A DNA stretch of 64,000 nt from Paenibacillus massiliensis 2301065 = DSM 16942 (GTDB lineage: Bacteria > Bacillota > Bacilli > Paenibacillales > Paenibacillaceae): the NCBI RefSeq assembly GCF_000377505.1, contig NZ_KB898196.1, positions 1-64,000 on the forward strand. Direction: 5' to 3'. Under the pieces are notes generated by a model that worked only from the letters and a program-made list of their open reading frames with translations, was not told the DNA's origin and did no database searches. Shown here in pieces: positions 26,227-34,177 of the stretch (positions are counted from its first letter, which is position 1; each line of letters starts with the position of its first letter). A program made the position numbers and the translations under genes.

Positions 26227-28305
26227 ATGACACTCAAACATCCCGCAATTAGCAGCAAAGCGCCACACATGCTGCACGGTGCCGACTATAATCCGGAACA
26301 ATGGTTGAAATACCCCGAGGTGCTCGAAGAAGATATCCGTTTAATGAAGCTGGCTGGCTGCAACGTCATGTCTGTAGGCATATTCTCTTGGGTATCCCTG
26401 GAGCCAGAGGAAGGCGTGTTCCAATTTGAGTGGCTGGATGAATTGCTGGAACGCTTCACAGCTAACGGCATTTATGCATTTCTGGCAACCCCAAGTGGTG
26501 CACGTCCAGCATGGATGTCCCAGAAATACCCCGAGGTGCTGCGGGTCGAGCGTAACCGTGTACGCAACCTGCACGGCTTCCGCCATAATCACTGCTACAC
26601 CTCGCCAGTATACCGCGAGAAGACTAAGATTATTAATACTAAGCTGGCTGAGCGCTATGCCGACCACCCTGCCGTGATCGGCTGGCATATCTCGAATGAA
26701 TTTGGCGGCGAATGCCACTGCGATCTATGTCAGGCGGAATTCAGAGTATGGCTGAAGAAGAGATATGACAACAATCTTGATACAGTCAATCATGCCTGGT
26801 GGGCCACTTTCTGGAGCCACACGTTCACTTCTTGGGAGCAGATCGAGTCCCCAGCACCACATGGTGAAACTCAGGTACACGGACTGAATCTGGATTGGCG
26901 GCGTTTTGTAAGCGATCAGACGATCAGCTTCTGCCAGCATGAGATGGACACGGTCCGTAGCTTCAACCCGGAGTTACCAATAACGACTAATATGCACAAT
27001 ATCGATGGAATCGACTACCGTGAGATGGCCAAAATTCTGGACGTTGTCTCATGGGATGCATATCCAAGCTGGCACTTTACGGACGACGGTGACGATGTTC
27101 ATCTAGCGGCGTGGACTGGCTTCCATCACGACATGTTCCGTAGCTTTAAGAACAAGCCATTCCTGCTGATGGAAAGTACACCCTCCCTGACGAATTGGCA
27201 ATCCGTTAGCAAGATGAAGCGTCCAGGTATGCATAAGCTATCCTCATTGCAAGCGATTGCCCACGGCTCGGATTCAGTGCAGTACTTCCAATGGCGAAAG
27301 AGTCGCGGCTCCAGCGAGAAATTCCACGGTGCAGTTGTCGACCATGCTGGTCATGAGCATACACGTGTATTTAGCGATGTCGCTGAAGTAGGCAAGGTGC
27401 TTGCTGGACTGAATGAGGTCGTGGGTACCTCCACTCCGGCCGAGGTTGCTATCCTGTTCGACTGGGACAACCGTTGGGCGGTTAAGGATGCTCAGGGTAT
27501 CCGCAACTCCGGGCTGAAATACGAGGAGACCGTTATACAGCATTACCGCGGCTTGTGGGAACTAGGTATTCCTGTTGATGTTATCGGCTCTAGCGATGAG
27601 CTGGCCTCTTACAAGCTCGTTATCGCACCTATGCTCTATCTGATTAGCGAAGAGAACGGGCGTAATATAGAACAGTATGTTGAGAACGGTGGCACATTCC
27701 TCGCCACCTATTGGTCAGGCGTCGTCAATGAGACCGATCTGTGCCATCTCGGCGGATTCCCCGGACCACTGCGCCGTACACTCGGCATCTGGGCTGAGGA
27801 AACGGAAGGACTGCATAGCCGTGATATGAATGGCCTCATCTTCGAAGCAGGTAATGAGCTGAACCTGACTGGTGATTATGACGCTCATGAGATTGCCGAG
27901 CTGATTCATCTGGAGGGAGCCAAGACTCTGGGCACCTATCGGAACGATTTCTACGCGGGACGTCCTGCACTGACCGTGAACCGCTTGGGCGAAGGTAGAG
28001 CATATCATCTGGCAACTCGGGTAAAGGAGCAGGCCTTCTACATGGAACTGTACAGAGCCATTACAAGGGACATCGGCATCCAGCCAGTGCTTGACTGTGA
28101 GCTACCGGTGGGCATCACTGCCCAAGTGCGTACAGATGGTGAACAGGAATATGTATTTGTACAGAACTTCAGTGGTCATGCTCAGGCAATCGAACTGGAC
28201 GGACGCAGCTACCTCAACATGGAGACAGGCGAGCCAGCGGCATCTACTCTTGAATTGCCAGTCAACGGCTTAGCTATATTGAAACGCAGTGCCTTACCCT
28301 ATTAA
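26227..28305 (+). CDS. GH42 beta-galactosidase
   Basis: A 692-residue cytoplasmic glycoside hydrolase family 42 enzyme that removes terminal beta-D-galactose. The (beta/alpha)8 domain carries the acid/base Glu158 in HISNEF and the nucleophile Glu in LLMESTPS (about 320). Cys123, Cys163, Cys165 and Cys168 form the family's zinc cluster. A trimerisation domain and a small C-terminal beta domain follow. I start at the ATG at 26227 (MTLKHPAISS), with aaagga upstream, since family members begin here; the longer GTG frame adds unrelated residues. No signal peptide. It is co-transcribed with an O-acetyltransferase 35 bases downstream and divergent from an AraC regulator. Confidence 0.95.
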   Translation: MTLKHPAISSKAPHMLHGADYNPEQWLKYPEVLEEDIRLMKLAGCNVMSVGIFSWVSLEPEEGVFQFEWLDELLERFTANGIYAFLATPSGARPAWMSQKYPEVLRVERNRVRNLHGFRHNHCYTSPVYREKTKIINTKLAERYADHPAVIGWHISNEFGGECHCDLCQAEFRVWLKKRYDNNLDTVNHAWWATFWSHTFTSWEQIESPAPHGETQVHGLNLDWRRFVSDQTISFCQHEMDTVRSFNPELPITTNMHNIDGIDYREMAKILDVVSWDAYPSWHFTDDGDDVHLAAWTGFHHDMFRSFKNKPFLLMESTPSLTNWQSVSKMKRPGMHKLSSLQAIAHGSDSVQYFQWRKSRGSSEKFHGAVVDHAGHEHTRVFSDVAEVGKVLAGLNEVVGTSTPAEVAILFDWDNRWAVKDAQGIRNSGLKYEETVIQHYRGLWELGIPVDVIGSSDELASYKLVIAPMLYLISEENGRNIEQYVENGGTFLATYWSGVVNETDLCHLGGFPGPLRRTLGIWAEETEGLHSRDMNGLIFEAGNELNLTGDYDAHEIAELIHLEGAKTLGTYRNDFYAGRPALTVNRLGEGRAYHLATRVKEQAFYMELYRAITRDIGIQPVLDCELPVGITAQVRTDGEQEYVFVQNFSGHAQAIELDGRSYLNMETGEPAASTLELPVNGLAILKRSALPY

Positions 28306-28340
28306 TTGATCTGGAATTTGAAATATAGGAGTGCAACTAC

Positions 28341-28955
28341 ATGAGTAACAAAGAAAAAATGCACAATGGAAGCCTATATCTACCTAACGACGAACAAATC
28401 GTCCAAGAACAAACGCTCTGTCTAGAACGACTTTATGATTTCAACATGACGAGACCGTTGGAATATGAGAAGCGGGCTGCCTTACTCAAAGAAATGTTCG
28501 CTGAGTTCGGAGAAGGATGCTATATTGAACCACCACTGCATTCAAATTGGGGTGGCAGGCATGTCCATTTCGGCAAAAAAATATATGCCAACTTCAATCT
28601 GACCCTCGTGGATGATACACATATCTATGTGGGCGATTACACCATGTTGGGTCCAAATGTAACGATCGCCACAGCAGGGCATCCTATTCTACCTGAACTG
28701 CGTGAACAAGCGTATCAATACAACGCCGTGGTAACCATCGGCAAAAACTGTTGGATAGGCGCTGGTGCCGTCATACTGCCCGGGATTACGATTGGCGATA
28801 ATACCGTGATTGGAGCCGGAAGTATTGTAACTAAAGACATTCCAGCAAATGTGGTAGCTGTGGGTAACCCATGCAAGGTGCTCCGTGAAATTAACGAGCA
28901 TGATAAGAAGTATTATTTTAAGAAGCTTGAGATTGGCGATGAGTTGAACACATAA
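28341..28955 (+). CDS. galactoside/maltose O-acetyltransferase (LacA/Maa-like)
   Basis: A 204-residue left-handed beta-helix acetyltransferase. An N-terminal Mac domain (MHNGSLYLPNDEQI) precedes hexapeptide repeats (IGKNCWIGAGAVILPGITIG). The catalytic His lies in TAGHPILPE. It transfers acetyl from acetyl-CoA to a sugar hydroxyl. The SD taggagtg is upstream. Its place directly after the beta-galactosidase copies the logic of lacZ-lacA: acetylating non-metabolisable galactosides for export. Confidence 0.92.
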   Translation: MSNKEKMHNGSLYLPNDEQIVQEQTLCLERLYDFNMTRPLEYEKRAALLKEMFAEFGEGCYIEPPLHSNWGGRHVHFGKKIYANFNLTLVDDTHIYVGDYTMLGPNVTIATAGHPILPELREQAYQYNAVVTIGKNCWIGAGAVILPGITIGDNTVIGAGSIVTKDIPANVVAVGNPCKVLREINEHDKKYYFKKLEIGDELNT

Positions 28956-28993
28956 GTATAAATAGCATGCACCACTAAATGGTAATACCTCTT

Positions 28994-29047
28994 GGTATGG
29001 TCCCTTTTTCCTTTGTTGAATGGAGGGATCATACCCCTTTGTTTTTC
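28994..29047 (+). terminator. terminator of the beta-galactosidase operon
   Basis: Arms ggtatggtccct / agggatcatacc with one mismatch, followed by ccctttgttttt. Confidence 0.75.
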
Positions 29048-29073
29048 ATTCCCTTCTATGAGTCAGATAAACA

Positions 29074-29107
29074 CAAAAAAACACCGATAAGTTGACTTAA
29101 CGGTGTT
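29074..29107 (-). terminator. terminator of the second O-acetyltransferase gene
   Basis: On the minus strand AACACCG / CGGTGTT around gttaagtcaacttat-type loop sequence, followed by a run of T. Confidence 0.8.
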
Positions 29108-29124
29108 CTCTTGGAGACTAATCG

Positions 29125-29691
29125 TTATTTGAAATCATCTAATTCTTTCATGAATTTGGCGGGAACCCCTCCCACAACGCAGTTATCAGGAATGTCCTTG
29201 GTCACAACTGCCCCGGCTGCAATAATGACATTGCTTCCTATGTTAACTCCAGGAAGGATTACACAATTCGCCCCGATCCATACGTCATTCCCTATTCTCA
29301 CAGGTTTAACTATCGACAGCTTTTCTCTCCTGCCTTGGGCAGTCATCGGATGATTAACTGTGGAAATTGTACTGTTGGGTCCAATCATGCAATAATCGCC
29401 AATAATAACCTCTCCGACGTCGAGAATTGTAAAGTTATAGTTGGTTAAAAAATCTTCCCCAACATGAATATTCTTACCTACATCGCAATGGAATGGTGGC
29501 TGCATGTATACATTATTTTTGCAGGAACCAAATAAATCCTTAATGAGCTTCTTCTGTTCTTCTAGATTTGAAGTGTCGATCTCATTGAATTGTTTACATA
29601 GGCGAGTCGCATTCTCTTTCATGGCAGCAACCTCAGGGTCAAGAAAACAAAATGGTTCGCCTGCAAGAAGCTTTTGCATTTCCGTCTTCAT
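29125..29691 (-). CDS. sugar O-acetyltransferase (Maa/LacA family), MerR-linked
   Basis: A 188-residue hexapeptide-repeat acetyltransferase: Mac domain (MQKLLAGEPFCFLDPE), catalytic His in STVNHPMTAQGR, and repeats such as IGNDVWIGANCVILPGVNIG. It transfers acetyl from acetyl-CoA to a sugar. The ATG at 29691 has aaggaga 6 bases upstream; the open frame extends 40 codons further without an SD. It differs clearly from the acetyltransferase at 28341, so it is not a recent duplicate. It is divergent from a MerR regulator, and its promoter shares the MerR-type half-site. Confidence 0.9.
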   Translation of the reverse strand: MKTEMQKLLAGEPFCFLDPEVAAMKENATRLCKQFNEIDTSNLEEQKKLIKDLFGSCKNNVYMQPPFHCDVGKNIHVGEDFLTNYNFTILDVGEVIIGDYCMIGPNSTISTVNHPMTAQGRREKLSIVKPVRIGNDVWIGANCVILPGVNIGSNVIIAAGAVVTKDIPDNCVVGGVPAKFMKELDDFK

Positions 29692-29722
29692 GTAGAGTCT
29701 CCTTATTACAAATTTAATGCTC

Positions 29723-29753
29723 ATATTAAGTGTTAGATATAGCTCTAAGTCAA
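29723..29753 (-). promoter_or_regulatory. MerR-type promoter (19-bp spacer) of the O-acetyltransferase
   Basis: Minus strand: TTGACT (29748-29753), 19 bases, TAATAT (29723-29728). The spacer begins with TTAGAGCTATATCTAA, an inverted repeat sharing the TTAGAG half-site of the divergent merR promoter. An over-long spacer with a dyad is the hallmark of MerR-activated promoters. Confidence 0.7.
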
Positions 29754-29781
29754 CAGAAAAATGATTTTTCTTGCATAGGCT

Positions 29782-29812
29782 TTGACTTAGAGATAACTCT
29801 AAGCGATACAAT
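29782..29812 (+). promoter_or_regulatory. MerR-type promoter and operator of the merR gene
   Basis: TTGACT (29782-29787), 19 bases, TACAAT (29807-29812). The perfect palindrome CTTAGAG-ATAA-CTCTAAG occupies 29786-29803, inside the spacer. This predicts autoregulation by the MerR protein encoded 33 bases downstream. Confidence 0.8.
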
Positions 29813-29844
29813 AATAATATTAGAAAGAACTAGGGGGAGTATTC

Positions 29845-30267
29845 ATGGGATATACAATCGGTGAGGTTGCTAATATAACTGGAATATCTGCATTTACTTT
29901 GCGTTTTTACGACAAGGAAGGCTTAATGCCTTTTGTAGATAGGAATCCATCAGGAGTTCGTGTATTCAAAAGAAGTGATTTTGAATGGCTCGCCGTCATA
30001 ACCTGCCTGAAGAAAAGCGGCATGCCGGTGAAGAAAATAAAGCAGTTTGTGGATTGGAGCATGGAAGGAGACACTACATTAGACCGGCGGCTAGAGGTAT
30101 TTGAAGAACACAAAAGATCGGTGACTAATAAGATCGCCGAGCTTAATAAGCACATGGAGAAGATTGATTATAAAATTTCGTATTATCAGACAGCCATAGA
30201 GGCCGGTACCGAAGCGATCCACGCTCAACAAACTTGTGTTCTGTCAGAAGAATTTTTCAAAGCCTAA
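29845..30267 (+). CDS. MerR family transcriptional regulator
   Basis: A 140-residue MerR protein. The winged helix-turn-helix spans residues 1-70 (YTIGEVANITGISAFTLRFY), and a long dimerising coiled coil follows (about 80-125). One cysteine lies near the C-terminus (AQQTCVLSEE), far from the metal site of metal-sensing MerRs. The protein resembles the AdhR/NmlR-like branch that senses aldehydes or electrophiles, but the ligand is not certain. The SD is gggggag. It probably acts on both long-spacer promoters in the intergenic region, controlling itself and the divergent acetyltransferase. Confidence 0.92.
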   Translation: MGYTIGEVANITGISAFTLRFYDKEGLMPFVDRNPSGVRVFKRSDFEWLAVITCLKKSGMPVKKIKQFVDWSMEGDTTLDRRLEVFEEHKRSVTNKIAELNKHMEKIDYKISYYQTAIEAGTEAIHAQQTCVLSEEFFKA

Positions 30268-30309
30268 CGGAACCGACACCCCATAATCACCACTGTAGCT
30301 AGCAACAGC

Positions 30310-30356
30310 AAAGAAGCCTTCCTAGCTGCCAATTTAATAGCCGGGAAGGCTTCTTT
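30310..30356. terminator. bidirectional terminator between merR and the NAD(P)-binding gene
   Basis: Stem aaagaagccttcc / ggaaggcttcttt separated by a 21-base loop, with A-rich and T-rich flanks. It lies between convergent genes. Confidence 0.85.
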
Positions 30357-30385
30357 CCATGGTTATAGAAGCTGAGGACTCTATC

Positions 30386-31006
30386 TCAATAAGCAATGCC
30401 TACACGTGACTTAATATACTTGCTATCCTCTAATTGCTTGTAAGCGAACTCCGCTGTATCCGTAACAGATATCTCCGCTCCACCTTCAGGCAGAACATCA
30501 CGCTCTACACGATACTTCCCGAGCCTTTCTCCATCAGGCAAGTACGTTGGACATACAATAGTCCATTCCAGAGACGAGTTCTTTAGCAAGCTATACACTT
30601 GATGATGCTCAATGGCTGCCCGGTTCGACTTCCGCTTGGATTCGCTGGATTGATACCGCAGTAGATGGGGAGAGATTCTGCTTTGTAAGATACCGGCGGT
30701 TCCAATGGTTATAATACGCTGAATATTCTCATTATACATGGCCTCAATAATCAGGGGCATGCTTGCTGATAACGTTGTAGTACCATCTGTATTTAGTGCG
30801 CTAATGACTACATCCATCCCATGCATTGCATGTGTAATATCATCTCCATGCAGGACATTCCCTTGAACAATAGTTAAATGTTCACGATCCATGTGAATTT
30901 TGTCTGGGGACCGAGCTAATACAGTCACATGGTGGCCATCATCAAGAGCATGCTGCAAGATATGGGCCCCGACTCGTCCAGTTGCACCAAATATCAAAAT
31001 ATTCAT
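30386..31006 (-). CDS. NAD(P)-binding Rossmann-fold protein (NmrA/SDR-like)
   Basis: A 206-residue atypical short-chain dehydrogenase-like protein. The N-terminus MNILIFGATGRVGAHILQHA holds the GxxGxxG nucleotide motif, and the next strand ends in VLARSPDK, where a basic residue suggests NADP(H). The YxxxK catalytic pair is not obvious, as in NmrA-like redox sensors and flavin-reductase-like members. The start is the ATG at 31006, with ggagg upstream. The substrate is unknown. It appears monocistronic. Confidence 0.85.
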   Translation of the reverse strand: MNILIFGATGRVGAHILQHALDDGHHVTVLARSPDKIHMDREHLTIVQGNVLHGDDITHAMHGMDVVISALNTDGTTTLSASMPLIIEAMYNENIQRIITIGTAGILQSRISPHLLRYQSSESKRKSNRAAIEHHQVYSLLKNSSLEWTIVCPTYLPDGERLGKYRVERDVLPEGGAEISVTDTAEFAYKQLEDSKYIKSRVGIAY

Positions 31007-31162
31007 GAGAGAGACCCTCCTCCTATACATCGCATAAATCTATTCATAGAGTAACATTCAGCCTCATCCACCTTCAATCGAGCATACAATAATGATAAGC
31101 CATTGACGCAATGCTTGGATAAGAATATGCCCTATTGTAACGTTTCCATCATAGTATAGCTA

Positions 31163-33472
31163 TTATTGAAAATCAGCAACGATCAGCATATCTACCCAGC
31201 GCGCCCGACGCAGCATGAAATGGACAACCGTCTCCCTCATTAGTGAATACCATAACGGTCTACGGGATTGACCAATGATTAATTGAGTGGCATGCACTTC
31301 CTTCATGCATTGAAGCAACGCTTCTCCAACATTCTTATGGCTTCCAAGCCCGGTCACTTCCATGTTGCCTCCCAGGCGATTGCTTAGTTGGCGAAGTGCA
31401 TCCAGCCGTTTATTGTCGGCATCTGAAATGACATCCGTGTTATGCACATAATGGACATGCCATGGTGCCTTGAGTCGATGAGCCATTCGAAACCCGCGGC
31501 GAATTAATCGCTCAGCCCGCGAGCTGGTATCCACGCATACGAATATGACCTCTTGTCGATGTCTTGGTCCACGAACGGAAGAGTTGCGCTCCCACGCTTC
31601 CAAACGTTCATCCACATCGTCGGCAATTTCGCGCAAGGCCAACTCACGCAAAGCAATCAGGTTACCTATTTTAAAAAACGAACCTAAGGCCTGGTCCACC
31701 TTTTCAGAGGCATATATTTTCCCCTCTCGCATACGCTGTTGCAGCATTTGAGGCGTAACATCTATAAGCTCAACCTCATCTGCCATTTTCAGAATGGCAT
31801 CAGGCACGGTCTCCCTTACACGAACACCGGTCAACTGCTCCACTGCATCATTAAGGCTTTCCAGATGCTGCACGTTAATGGTCGAGATGACAGAAATGCC
31901 GCTTTCCAATATGCGAATAACATCCTCATATCTTTTCTTGTTCCTACTTCCAGGGATGTTCGTATGCGCAAGCTCATCAACAAGCACCACCTCGGGATGA
32001 CGTGCAATAATGGCATCAGTGTCCATTTCCTCAAGATGAGCCGACTGGTAGAAGGCGTGCATTCGAGGGATAAGCGATAAATTTCCCGTCTGCTCCTGTG
32101 TCTCCTTCCTGCCATGCGTCTCCAACAACCCTATGACGACATCGATCCCTTTGCGAAGCAGACTATTACCTTCCTGCAGCATTTTATATGTTTTACCGAC
32201 ACCAGGTGCAGCACCGATATACACTTTAAATGTACCTCGGCGGATGGTTTCTATTTTCTTTTCTATTTCCACAGGACTTAATCTTCGGAATGGCTCTGCG
32301 CTACCTCCTGAGTGCGGCTTGATTGGCAGAATGCGTTCTCCTTCATGCTCTGCGCGATCTGCCATCAAGAAGACGTCCACATTCCTCATTGTCCTAAGCA
32401 CTCTACCCGCAATGGAGCCTTGCCAGCGTTCCTGCCAGCGACTTTTTTGAGAATGTCCCATCACAATACGTGTAACGTTATTTTGGATGGCATAGCGTAC
32501 AAGCATCGTTGGAAGCTTGCGCACATGGAGTAAGGGAAGCTCTTCGAATCTGGCATCTACCTTCTCCGCTAATTTCTGGATCGAACGCTTGAACATTTGC
32601 TGATCCTTCGACAGCTTCTGATTGGGCAGTAGGAACGTAACCACCATCATGTCACCATTCAATCTTTTGGCGATTTGTTGTCCTCTGCGCACATAGAGTG
32701 AACCGTTCCAGTGGTACTGAACCGACACCAAAATCCGCTCTGTTGCTCCCGATGCACCAACTAGTCCGAGCTCTTCACGGTGTTTCTCAAGCGAATCGTT
32801 AACCCCCTCTGCCATCAGGCGCAGCGAGATTTCCCTCAGCACACCAAGATTTCCACGCCGGGCCAGCGCAGGATGCGTGTGATCTCCAAGGATTCCTTCG
32901 TCAATCCGCTTCAGCATCGTCTCCGGAGAGACATCAATGAGCCGTACTTCGTCAGCCAGCTCAAGCGTATCGGTAGGAACCGTTTCTTCTGCACGAATCC
33001 CCATCCGCTTAAAGACAATCTCGTCCACCCCCTCCAGCTCGTAGACATTGATCGTCGTAATGACGCTGATGCCTTGCTCCATCAGATATCGAATATCCTC
33101 CAGTCGTGTCTTGAACTTCGCCCCACTTCGATTGCGATGAGCAAGCCCGTCAACCAGGAGCACCTCAGGATTACGCATCACAAGTTCATCCAGCGGTAAA
33201 TCCTTGTATTCCTTGCCATCGCTCCACCAATGAATACTCGGTACACGCCCCAACTCCAACGCTTGTTGAACCGTTTCAGAGCGCTGCATAGTCGAAATGG
33301 CACACATGACCACGTCAATTCCCTGCTGCTTCAAGGACCTGCCTTCATGCAGCATATGATACGTTTTTCCCGAGCCACTAACTGCACCGATAATAATTTT
33401 AAGACGCCCCTTGTGCAGTTGCGCTATCGAGCTTAAGATCTCCTCTGGTGATTTCCTCTTAAATTCGGTCAC
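31163..33472 (-). CDS. tandem KdpD-USP protein without histidine kinase domain
   Basis: A 769-residue protein made of two full KdpD N-terminal units in series. Unit 1 has a P-loop (GAVSGSGKT, residues 29-37), the motif DGLAHRN near 110 and a USP domain at about 245-372. Unit 2 has a canonical P-loop (GAAPGVGKT, about 420), DELAHTN near 500 and a USP domain at about 625-765. It then stops. The DUF4118 membrane domain, HisKA and ATPase modules of classical KdpD are absent. In related bacteria the KdpD USP domain binds c-di-AMP. The last gene of the kdp operon, it likely acts as a nucleotide-binding regulator of the transporter or a sensor for an unlinked partner. GTG start with aggaggtga upstream. 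Confidence 0.88.
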   Translation of the reverse strand: MTEFKRKSPEEILSSIAQLHKGRLKIIIGAVSGSGKTYHMLHEGRSLKQQGIDVVMCAISTMQRSETVQQALELGRVPSIHWWSDGKEYKDLPLDELVMRNPEVLLVDGLAHRNRSGAKFKTRLEDIRYLMEQGISVITTINVYELEGVDEIVFKRMGIRAEETVPTDTLELADEVRLIDVSPETMLKRIDEGILGDHTHPALARRGNLGVLREISLRLMAEGVNDSLEKHREELGLVGASGATERILVSVQYHWNGSLYVRRGQQIAKRLNGDMMVVTFLLPNQKLSKDQQMFKRSIQKLAEKVDARFEELPLLHVRKLPTMLVRYAIQNNVTRIVMGHSQKSRWQERWQGSIAGRVLRTMRNVDVFLMADRAEHEGERILPIKPHSGGSAEPFRRLSPVEIEKKIETIRRGTFKVYIGAAPGVGKTYKMLQEGNSLLRKGIDVVIGLLETHGRKETQEQTGNLSLIPRMHAFYQSAHLEEMDTDAIIARHPEVVLVDELAHTNIPGSRNKKRYEDVIRILESGISVISTINVQHLESLNDAVEQLTGVRVRETVPDAILKMADEVELIDVTPQMLQQRMREGKIYASEKVDQALGSFFKIGNLIALRELALREIADDVDERLEAWERNSSVRGPRHRQEVIFVCVDTSSRAERLIRRGFRMAHRLKAPWHVHYVHNTDVISDADNKRLDALRQLSNRLGGNMEVTGLGSHKNVGEALLQCMKEVHATQLIIGQSRRPLWYSLMRETVVHFMLRRARWVDMLIVADFQ

Positions 33473-33530
33473 TCGCTACTCACCTCCTGAGATGCAGACC
33501 AAGGTTGACGCACCTGTTTCTCTTCTTATG

Positions 33531-34145
33531 TTACTTTTCCAGCCTCTCTTTCAAAGCCAGATTAAGCTTCAGTACATGTACTCTCGGGTCACCGAATACT
33601 CCCAAATCACGACTTTCTGTATACTGATCCACTAGCGCTTGCAACTCAGAAATAGAAATGCCCGTCAGCTTGCTGATTCGTGGCACCTGCACCTGTGCAG
33701 ACTCAGGAGTAACGTGCGGGTCAAGACCCGAACCTGAATTGGTAATGAGAGCAATCGGTAGTTGATCGATGGGTACGTCAGGGTTATCCTGACGCCATTG
33801 GTCGATGGACGCTTGCGTGCGTGCCAGCATTTCTGGATTAGAAGGAGCGTAGTTGTTAGAACCGGATGCCTCTGCGGTGTAATCAATGCTGGACACACGA
33901 CCCTGAAAATAGCTCGGGTCTGTAAACGATTGTCCAATCAATGCGGACCCAACAACGTTACCGTCATTATCCCGTAATAAACTCCCATTCGCCTGCTGCG
34001 GAAACATGAGCTGTGCGAGGCCAGTGCTGACAAGTGGGTACACAATACCGCAAAGGACGATGAACAATATACTGACGCGCAATGCGGTCCAGAATACCGT
34101 TCCTTTGGAAGGCTCCTCCTGCTTCGGTTGCATCATTGTACTCAT
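33531..34145 (-). CDS. kdpC: potassium-transporting ATPase subunit KdpC
   Basis: A 204-residue single-pass membrane protein. The N-terminal helix (FWTALRVSILFIVLCGIVYP) is followed by a periplasm-facing domain with the family motifs GSALIGQ, FQGRVSS and SGSGLDPHV (as NSGSGLDPHVTP). KdpC stabilises the KdpFABC complex and raises ATP affinity. I start at the ATG at 34145, with aaggaag 5 bases upstream; an in-frame ATG 12 codons earlier overlaps kdpB and lacks a good SD. It lies 32 bases after kdpB. Confidence 0.95.
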   Translation of the reverse strand: MSTMMQPKQEEPSKGTVFWTALRVSILFIVLCGIVYPLVSTGLAQLMFPQQANGSLLRDNDGNVVGSALIGQSFTDPSYFQGRVSSIDYTAEASGSNNYAPSNPEMLARTQASIDQWRQDNPDVPIDQLPIALITNSGSGLDPHVTPESAQVQVPRISKLTGISISELQALVDQYTESRDLGVFGDPRVHVLKLNLALKERLEK

Positions 34146-34177
34146 AGCTACTTCCTTCTTTCTATGGTAAGAATGGC

